NCBI GenBank assembly: GCA_045801465.1
Contig: JBJMSU010000184.1
Location: 1-15,363 of the forward strand
Reading direction: 5' to 3'
From: DATFWC01 sp045801465
GTDB taxonomy: Bacteria > Pseudomonadota > Alphaproteobacteria > Rhizobiales > Xanthobacteraceae
Length of the DNA: 15,363 nt
In this document: in pieces, positions 1 through 7,154 of the stretch
Position numbering within the stretch: the first letter of the stretch is position 1
How the letters are laid out: the number at the start of each line of letters is the position of its first letter
Notes under the pieces: generated by a model
Database searches by the model: none
Seen by the model: only the letters and a program-made list of their open reading frames with translations
What the model was told of the DNA's origin: nothing
Program-made: the position numbers and the translations under genes

Positions 1-603
1 CGAAATTATCTCGAACACATCCGCGAAATGGGGAATGACGAACGTGCGCCGCCGTTTTTCTTTGCGAAACACGCCGATATGCTGGAACCGGACGGCGCCA
101 CCATTCCGTATCCGCCCTTGACCAAGGATTTGCACCACGAGGTCGAATTGATCGTGGCGATGAAGAGCGGCGGTCTGAATATTCCGGCCGCAACGGCGCT
201 CGATCACGTCTACGGTTATGGCGTCGGGATCGATCTTACCCGCCGGGACCTGCAGCTGGCGGCGCGCAAGAAGGAGCGGCCATGGGAGGTCGGCAAATCT
301 TTCGACCATTCCGCGCCATGCAGCCCGTTACAGCCGGCTTCAAAGATCGGTCATCCAGCCAAAGGAAGAATCTGGCTTTCTGTCAACGGTACCGAACGCC
401 AGAAGGGAGACCTCACTGAACTGATCTGGAGCGTTCCGGAGATCATTGCCAAGCTCTCGGAGCAGGTTTCGCTTGGCGCCGGCGATATCATCATGACGGG
501 GACGCCGGCAGGCGTGGCCGCCCTCTCCCCGGGCGAGAGGATCGAATGCGGCGTCGATGGCATTGGGACCCTGAAGGTCACGATCGGCAAGCCGGCGGCT
601 TGA
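1..603 (+). CDS. Fumarylacetoacetate hydrolase family protein, 5' end outside the window
   Basis: Family members cleave or hydrate acyl-pyruvate-type compounds in the cytoplasm, often in aromatic or tyrosine catabolism; the pattern here is closest to fumarylpyruvate hydrolase/FAHD1-type enzymes. The reading frame is open from base 1 and already reads RNYLEHIREMGND, the conserved N-terminal strand, so the ATG at 28 is internal and the true start lies upstream. Counting from that ATG, the metal ligands expected for the family are visible as Glu38 and Glu40 (HHEVEL) and Asp69 (GIDLTRRD). The lysine region WEVGKSFDHSAP and the C-terminal signature IMTGTPAGV are also present. The C terminus is complete, ending in TGA. 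The substrate cannot be told from sequence, and no pathway partner is visible in the window. The family is sure; the specific reaction is not. Confidence 0.9.
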   Translation, partial: RNYLEHIREMGNDERAPPFFFAKHADMLEPDGATIPYPPLTKDLHHEVELIVAMKSGGLNIPAATALDHVYGYGVGIDLTRRDLQLAARKKERPWEVGKSFDHSAPCSPLQPASKIGHPAKGRIWLSVNGTERQKGDLTELIWSVPEIIAKLSEQVSLGAGDIIMTGTPAGVAALSPGERIECGVDGIGTLKVTIGKPAA

Positions 604-777
604 AGCCTTGTAGGCCGGGGCCGCCCCACGACCGAATTTAGCGACCCGAAGCTTCCCTGGGCTCCCTGGCCGCTCGGATTCCCCGTCCATCCGTATAACT
701 ACTGTGAAATTCGCAATCCGTTAACCACGCGCATCTTAAATGAGCTCTTAGCCGGGATCCCTGCGCTGGAGCTATCG
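604..777. other. Intergenic region upstream of the chemoreceptor gene
   Basis: These 174 bases separate two genes on the same strand. I see no convincing terminator (only a short GC-rich partial inverted repeat near 610-630) and no promoter clear enough to place. A ribosome-binding sequence GGAG lies at 768-771, six bases before the ATG at 778, and supports that start. Confidence 0.4.
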
Positions 778-2124
778 ATGAGCCCTGACTGGACAGCCAT
801 ACGCCTGGACTTGCTGAGGCTCGACGAGCCGATGCGGATCAGCTTGCGCGAGATGCGACCTCTTCTGGCGGCTGCCTTGCCGGCTATCCTGGCCCGGTTC
901 TACGAGAAGGTACGCCACTATGATCCTTCCTGCGGCATCCTCAGGGATGGCGCCATGCAGGAGGCGATTCGGCTGCAGATGCATCATTGGGATTTGATCG
1001 CATCCGGCGAATTCGGCAATGCCTACACGGCCTCGATAGCGCGCTTTTGCGAACTCAATCAGGGCGCCGGGGTCACGCCGCAATGGTATATCGGCTGCCG
1101 GTTGATGTTCGTGGCCGAACAACTAATGGAAGCCGTCGAGTCCGAGGTCCAGGTCCCGCGATTTGGGCGGGCGGCACACGAGGCGCGTGAAAAAAAGTCA
1201 TTGATGCAGAGAGCGATCGCCAAGGCCAACATGCTCGACACCGAAAACGTTGTTGCCTTCTATTTCGGCGCCAACCGCCAGGCCCGCAAAGACGCGATCG
1301 CTGAAGCGAGCGCCCGTTTCCGGACCATCATCACGTCCTTGATGACCGCCTCGGACGACCTGGAGCGGACTGCCCGCTCGCTGAGCGATAACGCGGGAAA
1401 TACCACGAGGCTTGCAACCGTCGTGGCCAACGCCTCAGCCGACGCATCCAATAACGTGCAGTCGGTGGCCTCGGCGACCGAGGAGCTTGCGATATCGGTC
1501 CGGGAGATTTCAGCGCAGGTACAGGAATCCAACCGCATCGCCCAAAGCGCGGTCAAGCAGGCTGACGAAACCGACGGACGCATCAATGCGCTGTCGCAAG
1601 CTGCGAACCGGATCGGTGATGTGATCAAGCTGATCACCTCGGTCGCCGAGCAGACTAATCTGCTTGCGCTGAATGCCACTATCGAGGCGGCGCGGGCCGG
1701 CGATGCGGGTCGGGGTTGTGCCGTGGTTGCCCAGGAGGTGAAAGCGCTGGCCAATCAGACTGCAAAGGCGACCGACGAGATCGGGATACAGATCGCGGGC
1801 ATGCAGACGGCCACGCAGGAAGCCGTTGGGTCCATCAAGATGATCAGCTCCACCATCGGAAAGATTTCGGACATCGCCAGCGCGATCTCGGCTGCGATCG
1901 AGGAACAGGGGGCCGCGACCCAGGAAATCTCCGGCAATATCCAGCGTACAGCCTCAGGCACCTCTCAAGTTGCCGGCACCATTGCTGAGGTCAGCCAGGG
2001 CGCCACCCAGACGGGCGCAGCGTCGAGCCAGCTACTGTCGTCGGCCAAGCAATTGTCCGATTCGACAACGAGCCTTCAGACCGAGATCGATGGTTTCCTC
2101 AAGTCGATCGCGGCAGCCGCCTGA
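778..2124 (+). CDS. Soluble globin-coupled methyl-accepting chemotaxis protein
   Basis: A 448-residue cytoplasmic chemoreceptor predicted to signal to CheA/CheW; no hydrophobic membrane segment or signal peptide is visible. Residues 1 to about 165 match the protoglobin/globin-coupled sensor fold of HemAT-like proteins, including His70-Trp71 and the motif PQWYIG at 101-106. About 180-445 is a helical MCP signalling domain. Its hairpin tip lies near 286-335 (EQTNLLALNATIEAARAGDA, then GRGCAVVAQEVKALA), with Cys314 where Phe is usual. In HemAT the proximal heme-ligating His lies ten residues before the conserved Tyr (His123/Tyr133). Here that position is Asn94 relative to Tyr104, so heme binding is doubtful. 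The start is supported by GGAG six bases upstream. No other chemotaxis gene is nearby, so this is an orphan receptor that may work with a distant Che array. Confidence 0.93.
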   Translation: MSPDWTAIRLDLLRLDEPMRISLREMRPLLAAALPAILARFYEKVRHYDPSCGILRDGAMQEAIRLQMHHWDLIASGEFGNAYTASIARFCELNQGAGVTPQWYIGCRLMFVAEQLMEAVESEVQVPRFGRAAHEAREKKSLMQRAIAKANMLDTENVVAFYFGANRQARKDAIAEASARFRTIITSLMTASDDLERTARSLSDNAGNTTRLATVVANASADASNNVQSVASATEELAISVREISAQVQESNRIAQSAVKQADETDGRINALSQAANRIGDVIKLITSVAEQTNLLALNATIEAARAGDAGRGCAVVAQEVKALANQTAKATDEIGIQIAGMQTATQEAVGSIKMISSTIGKISDIASAISAAIEEQGAATQEISGNIQRTASGTSQVAGTIAEVSQGATQTGAASSQLLSSAKQLSDSTTSLQTEIDGFLKSIAAAA

Positions 2125-2126
2125 CT

Positions 2127-2162
2127 CAACCAGGCAGGGTGCAAACGTCAACTGCCTGGTTG
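2127..2162 (+). terminator. Stem-loop just after the chemoreceptor gene
   Basis: A perfect 11-bp inverted repeat (left arm CAACCAGGCAG at 2127-2137, right arm 2152-2162) encloses a 14-base loop and begins three bases after the MCP stop codon. No T-run follows either arm, so it is not a textbook intrinsic terminator. It may stabilise the 3' end or help termination between the convergent MCP and monooxygenase genes. Confidence 0.55.
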
Positions 2163-2228
2163 GTAACGAGGCGCGTGCTGTTCGCCCGCAGGCACGCCGA
2201 CAAGCTGTGGCGCGTGTGCCGGCGTATC

Positions 2229-3686
2229 TCAGGAATACTGCATGACCCCGTCATCGACTTTGCCGAAGCGCAAGCTGACGATGTCCAGCGCGTAGTTCTG
2301 ATAAAGCCTCCAGGGCCGCTTTGATCCTTGCTTCGGCATTTTTGCGACCGAGCGCTGGACGTACCCGGACGAGAAATCCAGTGAGGGCAGTTCGGTAATC
2401 GACGGGTCGATATTGTGGGGCATGCACTTCTTGTAGCCGTGTCGGTCCATGTAATTGATCAATCGGCAGACATATTCGCAGGTCAGATCGCATTTCAGCG
2501 TCCACGATGCATTGGTGTAGCCGAACGCCGATGCCAGGTTCGGCACATCCGAATACATCATACCCTTGTAGTTCAGGGTTTTTGCGAAATCGACCATGCG
2601 GCCGTCGACGCGGACCTCGATCCCCCCGAGAACCTGTAGAACGAGGCCGGTCGCGGTGACGATTATATCCGCATCGAGTTCGCTGCCGTCCTTCAGACGA
2701 ATGCCTCTATGGGTGAAGCTGTCGATCTCGTTCGTCACCACGGAGGCGCGCTTTTCCTTGATGGAGTTGAACAGATCGCCATCCGGCACCAGGCAAAGCC
2801 GCTGGTCCCACGGGTTGTATCGTGGCGTGAAATGAGTGGCGATGTCGTAGTCGGGACCGAGCGCCATCTTTACTCCGCCAAGGATCAGTTCCTTGACCCG
2901 CGCGGGCTTACGTCGGCTGAGTTGGAAGAAATACATCCCCCACAGCACGTTACGCCAGCGAATCAGATGATAGGCGAGCGTCGCCGGCAGATTGCGTCGC
3001 AACTTGTTGGCGACCGGATCCTGCGCGGGCCGCGAAACGACATAGGTCGGTGAGCGCTGGAGCATCGTCACATGAGCGGCTTGCTTCGCCATCTCCGGCA
3101 CCAGCGTTACCGCGGTTGCACCCGACCCGATCACCACAACGCGCTTGCCGGCGTAGTCGATCTCATTGGTCCATTTTTGAGGATGCACGATAAGGCCGCC
3201 AAAGTCCGCGCTGCCCTTGAAATCCGGCGTGTAGCCTTCCTCGTACTTGTAGTAACCTGAGCACATGAACAGGAAATTGCAGGTGAAGCACACCATCTCG
3301 GTCGCGCCCTCGGACCCGCGCTCGGCCTCAACCGTCCAGCGCGTCTCGGACGAGGACCATAAGGCCTTCTTGACACGATGGTTGAATCGGATCTTCCGGT
3401 CGATGCCGTTCTCAGTGGCGGTCTCGCGCACATAGTTCAGGATTTGTGGCCCGTCCGCGATGGCCTTCGGCTCGGTCCACGGTTTGAACGAATACCCCAG
3501 CGTGAACATGTCGCTGTCGGAACGGACGCCGGGATATCGGAAGAGGTCCCAGGTACCTCCAATGCAGTCACGGCCCTCGAGGATGGCAAAGCTTTTGCCG
3601 GGACACTTATGTTGCAGGTGATAGCCCGCGCCGATTCCGGATAGCCCCGCCCCGACGATCAGTACGTCAAAATGTTCTGCTGGCAT
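2229..3686 (-). CDS. Flavin-containing Baeyer-Villiger monooxygenase, EthA-like
   Basis: Predicted FAD- and NADPH-dependent monooxygenase that oxidises ketones to esters or oxidises sulfur/nitrogen compounds. The 485-residue protein has the FAD dinucleotide motif GAGLSG (12-17), then GGTWDLFRYPGVRSDSDM, the Baeyer-Villiger fingerprint FxGxxxHxxxW at 162-172 (His168, Trp172; followed by Thr where Pro or Asp is usual), and the NADPH-binding GSGATA (187-192). Length and sequence style closely resemble mycobacterial EthA (489 residues, from memory). The ATG at 3684-3686 is chosen because the frame is open to 3818 but GGAG lies six bases before this codon and the FAD motif begins ten residues in. 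It lies 151 bases downstream of ahcY on the same strand, separated by a hairpin repeat, so it probably has its own transcription. The natural substrate is unknown. Confidence 0.92.
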   Translation of the reverse strand: MPAEHFDVLIVGAGLSGIGAGYHLQHKCPGKSFAILEGRDCIGGTWDLFRYPGVRSDSDMFTLGYSFKPWTEPKAIADGPQILNYVRETATENGIDRKIRFNHRVKKALWSSSETRWTVEAERGSEGATEMVCFTCNFLFMCSGYYKYEEGYTPDFKGSADFGGLIVHPQKWTNEIDYAGKRVVVIGSGATAVTLVPEMAKQAAHVTMLQRSPTYVVSRPAQDPVANKLRRNLPATLAYHLIRWRNVLWGMYFFQLSRRKPARVKELILGGVKMALGPDYDIATHFTPRYNPWDQRLCLVPDGDLFNSIKEKRASVVTNEIDSFTHRGIRLKDGSELDADIIVTATGLVLQVLGGIEVRVDGRMVDFAKTLNYKGMMYSDVPNLASAFGYTNASWTLKCDLTCEYVCRLINYMDRHGYKKCMPHNIDPSITELPSLDFSSGYVQRSVAKMPKQGSKRPWRLYQNYALDIVSLRFGKVDDGVMQYS

Positions 3687-3731
3687 CGTGGTCTCCGGGC
3701 TCAACTTCGTCCTGACTTCAGCCGGGGAACG

Positions 3732-3751
3732 GCGCCAACGAGCGTTGGCGC
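3732..3751. repeat. Short perfect inverted repeat between the monooxygenase and ahcY
   Basis: GCGCCAACG (3732-3740) and its reverse complement (3743-3751) form a 9-bp arm pair around two bases, which in RNA would fold as 8 bp with a 4-base loop. It lies about 45 bases upstream of the monooxygenase start, so it could be an operator or leader hairpin. It may equally be part of a composite intergenic repeat with 3791-3811. Confidence 0.4.
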
Positions 3752-3790
3752 TAGATGATCCGGCTGCCCGGCTGTTTGTAAAGAGGTTAG

Positions 3791-3811
3791 TGCCCGGCAC
3801 AAGGCCGGGCA
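3791..3811 (-). terminator. GC-rich hairpin repeat downstream of ahcY
   Basis: TGCCCGGC (3791-3798) and GCCGGGCA (3804-3811) form a perfect 8-bp stem with loop ACAAG. Read on the minus strand it begins 27 bases after the ahcY stop and is followed by a weakly T-rich stretch (CTAACCTCTTTAC). It may therefore end ahcY transcription before the monooxygenase gene. From memory, the sequence around GCCCGGC-CTTGT-GCCGGGC is a very common dispersed intergenic palindrome in Bradyrhizobium relatives, so it may be a repeat copy that also serves as terminator. Confidence 0.5.
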
Positions 3812-3837
3812 TGGCCAAAATGCGCTATGGCGAGCTT

Positions 3838-5268
3838 TCAGTAGCGGTAGTGATCCGCCTTGAACGGGCCTTCCGGCTTGACCCCGATGTATTCGGCTTG
3901 ATCAGGTCGCAGCTTTGTCAGCTTCACGCCGATCTTCGAAAGGTGCAGCCGCGCGACCTTCTCGTCGAGCGACTTCGGCAGCACGTAGACTTCCTTCTTG
4001 TACTTGCCGTCCTTGTTGTTGGCGAAAAGCTCGATCTGCGCCAGCGGCTGGTTTGTGAAGGAGGCCGACATCACGAAGGACGGATGGCCCATCGCATTGC
4101 CGAGATTCACGAGGCGGCCTTCCGACAGCATGATGATGCGGTGCTTGTCGGGGAATTCGATCTCGTCGACCTGCGGCTTGATGTTGGTCCACTTCAGGTT
4201 ACGCAGACCCGCGATCTGGATCTCGTTGTCGAAGTGGCCGATGTTGCAGACGATGGCGCGATCCTTCATCGCGCGCATGTGCTCGATGGTGATGATATCC
4301 TTGTTGCCGGTCGCCGTGACAAAGATGTCGGCGCGTGGCGCGGCGTCTTCCATTGTAGTGACTTCATATCCTTCCATCGCCGCCTGCAACGCGCAAATCG
4401 GGTCGACTTCGGAGACCATGACGCGGCAACCGGCCTGACGCAGCGAAGCTGCAGAGCCTTTGCCGACGTCGCCGAAGCCGGCGACCATTGCGATCTTGCC
4501 CGACATCATCACGTCGGTACCGCGCCGGATGCCGTCAACCAACGACTCGCGGCAGCCATAAAGGTTGTCGAATTTCGACTTGGTGACGCTGTCGTTGACG
4601 TTGATCGCCGGGAACAGAAGCCGGCCGTCGCGCTCCATCTGGTAGAGCCGATGCACGCCGGTGGTGGTCTCCTCGGTAACGCCTTTGATGTTCTTGCCCA
4701 GCGTTGCGTACCAGCCCGGCTTCTCCTTCAGCCGCTTCTTGATGGCGGCGAACAGAACCTCTTCCTCCTCATTGGCCGGATGATTGAGCACGGACGGGTT
4801 CTGTTCCGCCTGCGCGCCGAGATGAACCAGGAGCGTGGCGTCGCCGCCGTCGTCGAGGATCATGTTGGGCGTGCCGCCGTCGGACCATTCGAAGATGCGG
4901 TGCGTGTACTCCCAGTAGTCGGTCAGCGTCTCGCCCTTGACGGCGAACACCGGCGTGCCGGCCGCCGCAACCGCGGCCGCCGCGTGATCCTGGGTCGAGT
5001 AGATGTTGCACGAGGCCCAGCGCACATCGGCGCCGAGCGCCGTCAACGTCTCGATCAGCACCGCCGTCTGAATCGTCATGTGCAGCGAGCCGCAGATGCG
5101 GGCGCCGCGCAACGGCTGCTCCGGCCCGAACTCTTCGCGGGTTGCCATCAGGCCCGGCATCTCGGTCTCCGCGATGGCGATCTCCTTGCGGCCCCAGTCG
5201 GCGAGACCGATGTCCTTGACGACGTAGTCGACGGACGCGGCTTTGGCGGTCTTCTTGAGAGCGGTCAT
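3838..5268 (-). CDS. ahcY: Adenosylhomocysteinase (S-adenosyl-L-homocysteine hydrolase)
   Basis: Cytoplasmic NAD-dependent enzyme that reversibly splits S-adenosylhomocysteine to adenosine and homocysteine, relieving product inhibition of methyltransferases in the activated methyl cycle. The 476-residue product has the substrate-side motifs GSLHMTIQTAVLIETL (60-75) and EETTTG (199-204), with Glu200 matching human Glu156. It also has VTKSKFDN with Lys230, Asp234 and Asn235, the NAD-binding GFGDVGKGSA (264-273), and the C terminus KADHYRY. The region at about 160-198 is the insertion typical of the long bacterial form. The start at 5266-5268 is chosen over an in-frame upstream start because AGGA lies six bases before it and MTALKK fits the family. 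A promoter and a SahR-like palindrome lie upstream. In many Rhizobiales ahcY follows the HPr gene; here a uracil-DNA glycosylase gene lies between them. Confidence 0.98.
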   Translation of the reverse strand: MTALKKTAKAASVDYVVKDIGLADWGRKEIAIAETEMPGLMATREEFGPEQPLRGARICGSLHMTIQTAVLIETLTALGADVRWASCNIYSTQDHAAAAVAAAGTPVFAVKGETLTDYWEYTHRIFEWSDGGTPNMILDDGGDATLLVHLGAQAEQNPSVLNHPANEEEEVLFAAIKKRLKEKPGWYATLGKNIKGVTEETTTGVHRLYQMERDGRLLFPAINVNDSVTKSKFDNLYGCRESLVDGIRRGTDVMMSGKIAMVAGFGDVGKGSAASLRQAGCRVMVSEVDPICALQAAMEGYEVTTMEDAAPRADIFVTATGNKDIITIEHMRAMKDRAIVCNIGHFDNEIQIAGLRNLKWTNIKPQVDEIEFPDKHRIIMLSEGRLVNLGNAMGHPSFVMSASFTNQPLAQIELFANNKDGKYKKEVYVLPKSLDEKVARLHLSKIGVKLTKLRPDQAEYIGVKPEGPFKADHYRY

Positions 5269-5328
5269 TGCTGATCCTGGTTCGAAGGGAAGGGATTCGT
5301 GCGGCGATGCTGCCGGCACGCCAGCGCC

Positions 5329-5357
5329 GCTATAGCAGGCCCGTGGCTCGTAAGCAA
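5329..5357 (-). promoter_or_regulatory. Candidate sigma-70-type promoter for ahcY
   Basis: On the minus strand TTGCTT (5352-5357) is followed after exactly 17 bases by TATAGC (5329-5334). This is good agreement with a housekeeping promoter and places the start of transcription some 50-60 bases before the ahcY start codon. It stands right beside the palindrome at 5363-5382, as expected for a regulated promoter. Not tested; alphaproteobacterial promoters are often poorly conserved. Confidence 0.45.
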
Positions 5358-5382
5358 TAAAGATATAAAGATTTCTTTATAT
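5357..5382. promoter_or_regulatory. SahR-like operator: palindrome plus a third half-site
   Basis: ATATAAAGA (5363-5371) and TCTTTATAT (5374-5382) are perfect reverse complements two bases apart. An extra half-site copy, ATAAAGAT at 5357-5364, repeats in tandem with ATAAAGAT at 5365-5372. The AT-rich block stands out sharply in GC-rich DNA. SahR is an ArsR-family repressor that responds to S-adenosylhomocysteine and controls ahcY and methionine genes in Proteobacteria; as I recall, its alphaproteobacterial sites look like this. The third half-site touches the predicted -35 box of ahcY, so occupancy would block RNA polymerase. The regulator is not encoded in the window. Confidence 0.6.
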
Positions 5383-5466
5383 GGACCTGAACAGACAAAT
5401 TCTGAACCGAAAGGACCCGATCCGGCGGCCGCCGCGTTATGCCGATAAACGCGCTCGGGCAATGCC

Positions 5467-6090
5467 ATGACTGAACAGATTCCTCCCGCCATCAAGACAC
5501 TGGCCCAGCTACGGGGCGCCGAAGCCGAATGCACGCGCTGCCCCCTCTACCGGGATGCGACCCAGGTCGTGCCCGGCGAGGGGCCGAGTCATGCCAAGTT
5601 CATGCTGGTGGGCGAGCAGCCTGGCGACAAGGAGGACCTCGCCGGCCGCCCGTTCGTCGGTCCGGCGGGACGCATCCTGGATACTGCGTTGGCGGACGCC
5701 GGCATCCCGCGCAACGAGACGTTCGTCACCAATGCAGTGAAGCACTTCAAGTTCGAGATGCGCGGCAAAAGGCGGCTGCACAAGCGCCCCAACGCCTACG
5801 AAATCGAGCGCTGCAAGTGGTGGAACGACCTCGAACGCCTGATCGTCAAGCCGGAGGTCGTCGTCGCCCTCGGCGCGACCGCGGCGCGCAGCCTGCTCGG
5901 CCGTGTCGTCACGATCACCAAGATCAGGGGTGAGCCGGTCGATCTGCACGACGGCGCGCGGCTGGTGGTGACGATCCATCCCTCGGCGCTGCTGCGCACC
6001 GAGGACGAGGCCGACAAGCGCGCGAAATATCGGGAGTTCGTCCACGACCTCAAAGTCGCCGCGAAGCTCGTCTTCCGCTCGGCCGCGTGA
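5467..6090 (+). CDS. UdgX-type uracil-DNA glycosylase
   Basis: Predicted Fe-S uracil-DNA glycosylase of the UdgX branch, whose mycobacterial member forms a covalent bond with the DNA site after removing uracil. The 207-residue protein carries Cys22-x-x-Cys25 and Cys116 for the cluster; His93 (VKHFKF) stands where family 4 enzymes have another Cys. Motif I is GEQPGDKED (49-57), with FVGPAGR after it. The UdgX-specific loop is KRRLH at 101-105, with His105 matching the catalytic His109 of the M. smegmatis enzyme, where the loop reads KRRIH. Motif II is HPSALLR (171-177). It diverges from ahcY and converges on the HPr gene with only 12 bases between stop codons. No strong ribosome-binding site precedes the ATG at 5467, but the family N terminus fits this start. 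Confidence 0.93.
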   Translation: MTEQIPPAIKTLAQLRGAEAECTRCPLYRDATQVVPGEGPSHAKFMLVGEQPGDKEDLAGRPFVGPAGRILDTALADAGIPRNETFVTNAVKHFKFEMRGKRRLHKRPNAYEIERCKWWNDLERLIVKPEVVVALGATAARSLLGRVVTITKIRGEPVDLHDGARLVVTIHPSALLRTEDEADKRAKYREFVHDLKVAAKLVFRSAA

Positions 6091-6102
6091 TGTGCCGGTG
6101 CA

Positions 6103-6429
6103 TCACTCCTCCTCGCCGAAGCGGCTGGCGATGAGGGTCTCAAGCGCGTCGAGCACTTCGGCGGCCTGCGGCCCGAACGCCTCCACGGTAATCGACGTCC
6201 CGGGCGCCGCCCCGAGCATCATCAGTCCCATGATGGACGTGCCGCCAACGCGCTCGCCACCGCGCGCCACGCGCACTTCGGCATTGAATTTCTCCACCGT
6301 CTGCACGAATTTTGCCGAGGCGCGAGCGTGCAGGCCCTTCTGATTGACGATCTCGATCACCCGAACGAGCGCATCCTCGGCCGCAGCCTGCTCGCCGGGC
6401 GGATCATCGCCTTCGTGGAATTCGCTCAT
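6103..6429 (-). CDS. HPr family phosphocarrier protein
   Basis: Small cytoplasmic phosphocarrier of the phosphotransferase system. It takes phosphate from enzyme I on a histidine and passes it to EIIA proteins; HprK can phosphorylate it on a serine. In the 108-residue product the histidine site is His34 (NQKGLHARASAKF) and the regulatory serine is Ser65 (GGTSIMGLMM). Canonical HPr is about 85-90 residues with His15, so this one has an acidic N-terminal extension of about 19 residues, a form I recall from other Rhizobiales. The ATG at 6427-6429 is the best start, though its ribosome-binding site is weak; an in-frame GTG at 6481-6483 would give 126 residues. It is the last gene of the leftward chvI-chvG-hprK-manX-HPr series, 111 bases after manX. 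Confidence 0.95.
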   Translation of the reverse strand: MSEFHEGDDPPGEQAAAEDALVRVIEIVNQKGLHARASAKFVQTVEKFNAEVRVARGGERVGGTSIMGLMMLGAAPGTSITVEAFGPQAAEVLDALETLIASRFGEEE

Positions 6430-6541
6430 GCCGGCGACATAAGGCCCTCTTGCGCAGGCCTCGTGCAAGCCGGTCGTGCGCACCCGGGCGATTGATCACC
6501 CGATTGGACAGGCGGGACAAACGCGCGGCGGCATCGGGCGC

Positions 6542-6943
6542 CTATTTGCCGGCGAGGACCTGGCTCGCGATGGTGACGTATTTGCGCCCCGCCTCCTGGG
6601 CCTTGGCCACGGCATCGCTCAGACCGGAGCACATGCGCACTTTGGCGAGCTTGATCAGCATCGGCAGATTGATGCCGGCTAGCACCTCGACCTTCGGATT
6701 GTTCATGCAGGAGATGGCAAGATTGGAGGGCGTGCCGCCGAACATGTCGGTGAGGATCGCCACCCCGTCGCCCGAGTCCACCCGCTTCATGGCAGTGATG
6801 ATATCGCGGCGCCGCTGCTCCACATCGTCATCGGGACCGATGGTAACAACCTCGAACTGAGACTGCGGACCCACCACGTGCTCCAGCGCGGCCCGGAACT
6901 CGCATGCGAGCCGGCCGTGGGTGACAAGTACGACACCGATCAT
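6542..6943 (-). CDS. PTS EIIA component of the mannose family (ManX-like)
   Basis: A 133-residue single-domain EIIA of the mannose class, which accepts phosphate from HPr on a histidine. His9 in MIGVVLVTHGRLA is the phosphorylation site, and TDMFGGTPSNLA (65-76) is the conserved active-site loop. No EIIB, EIIC or EIID gene is present, so a role in phosphate-relay signalling rather than sugar uptake is likely, as proposed for the Rhizobiales HprK-HPr-EIIA branch. GGAG six bases before the ATG at 6941-6943 fixes the start; the longer in-frame extension to 7000 has no family similarity. It sits 211 bases after hprK and 111 before HPr. Confidence 0.95.
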   Translation of the reverse strand: MIGVVLVTHGRLACEFRAALEHVVGPQSQFEVVTIGPDDDVEQRRRDIITAMKRVDSGDGVAILTDMFGGTPSNLAISCMNNPKVEVLAGINLPMLIKLAKVRMCSGLSDAVAKAQEAGRKYVTIASQVLAGK

Positions 6944-7154
6944 CCAAGACTCCGCGTCGGCGCGTCGTTGCGCCGCACGAAAGGGCCACATCATGGCCAT
7001 CCAAAACCCCTGCGCAAGGGGCGTATGACCGATTTATGGCGGGTGTTGCGCCGCAGCAATAGCCTGCGGCCATCGAGCCTAGGAGTGACCTGTTAAGGCG
7101 CGATTAACCATAAAGGTCGGTCTCTTCATATGTGGTCCGGGGCTCCCATCGGGT
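6944..7154 (-). other. Intergenic region between hprK and manX with a small hairpin
   Basis: These 211 bases contain an inverted repeat GCCGCAG (7050-7056) / CTGCGGC (7064-7070) with a 7-base loop and no T-run. The gap is wide enough to hold a separate promoter for manX-HPr, but I cannot place one with confidence. Short open frames here look like noise. Confidence 0.35.

Noticed and set aside
3688..5274. A 528-codon open frame on the plus strand opposite ahcY
   Set aside because: It mirrors the codon pattern of ahcY, has no recognisable domain, and ahcY has complete catalytic motifs on the other strand.
5269..5328. Possible S-adenosylhomocysteine riboswitch in the ahcY leader
   Set aside because: The predicted leader is short and I could not recognise the conserved SAH-riboswitch core; the AT-rich palindrome upstream explains regulation better. 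A covariance-model search would settle it.
5462..5470. Two-codon minimal ORF (ATG CCA TGA) overlapping the udgX start
   Set aside because: Such short overlaps occur often by chance and there is no ribosome-binding site to suggest translation.
6485..6502. Short interrupted palindrome between manX and HPr
   Set aside because: Only 4 plus 3 paired bases around a mismatch; not beyond chance in GC-rich DNA.
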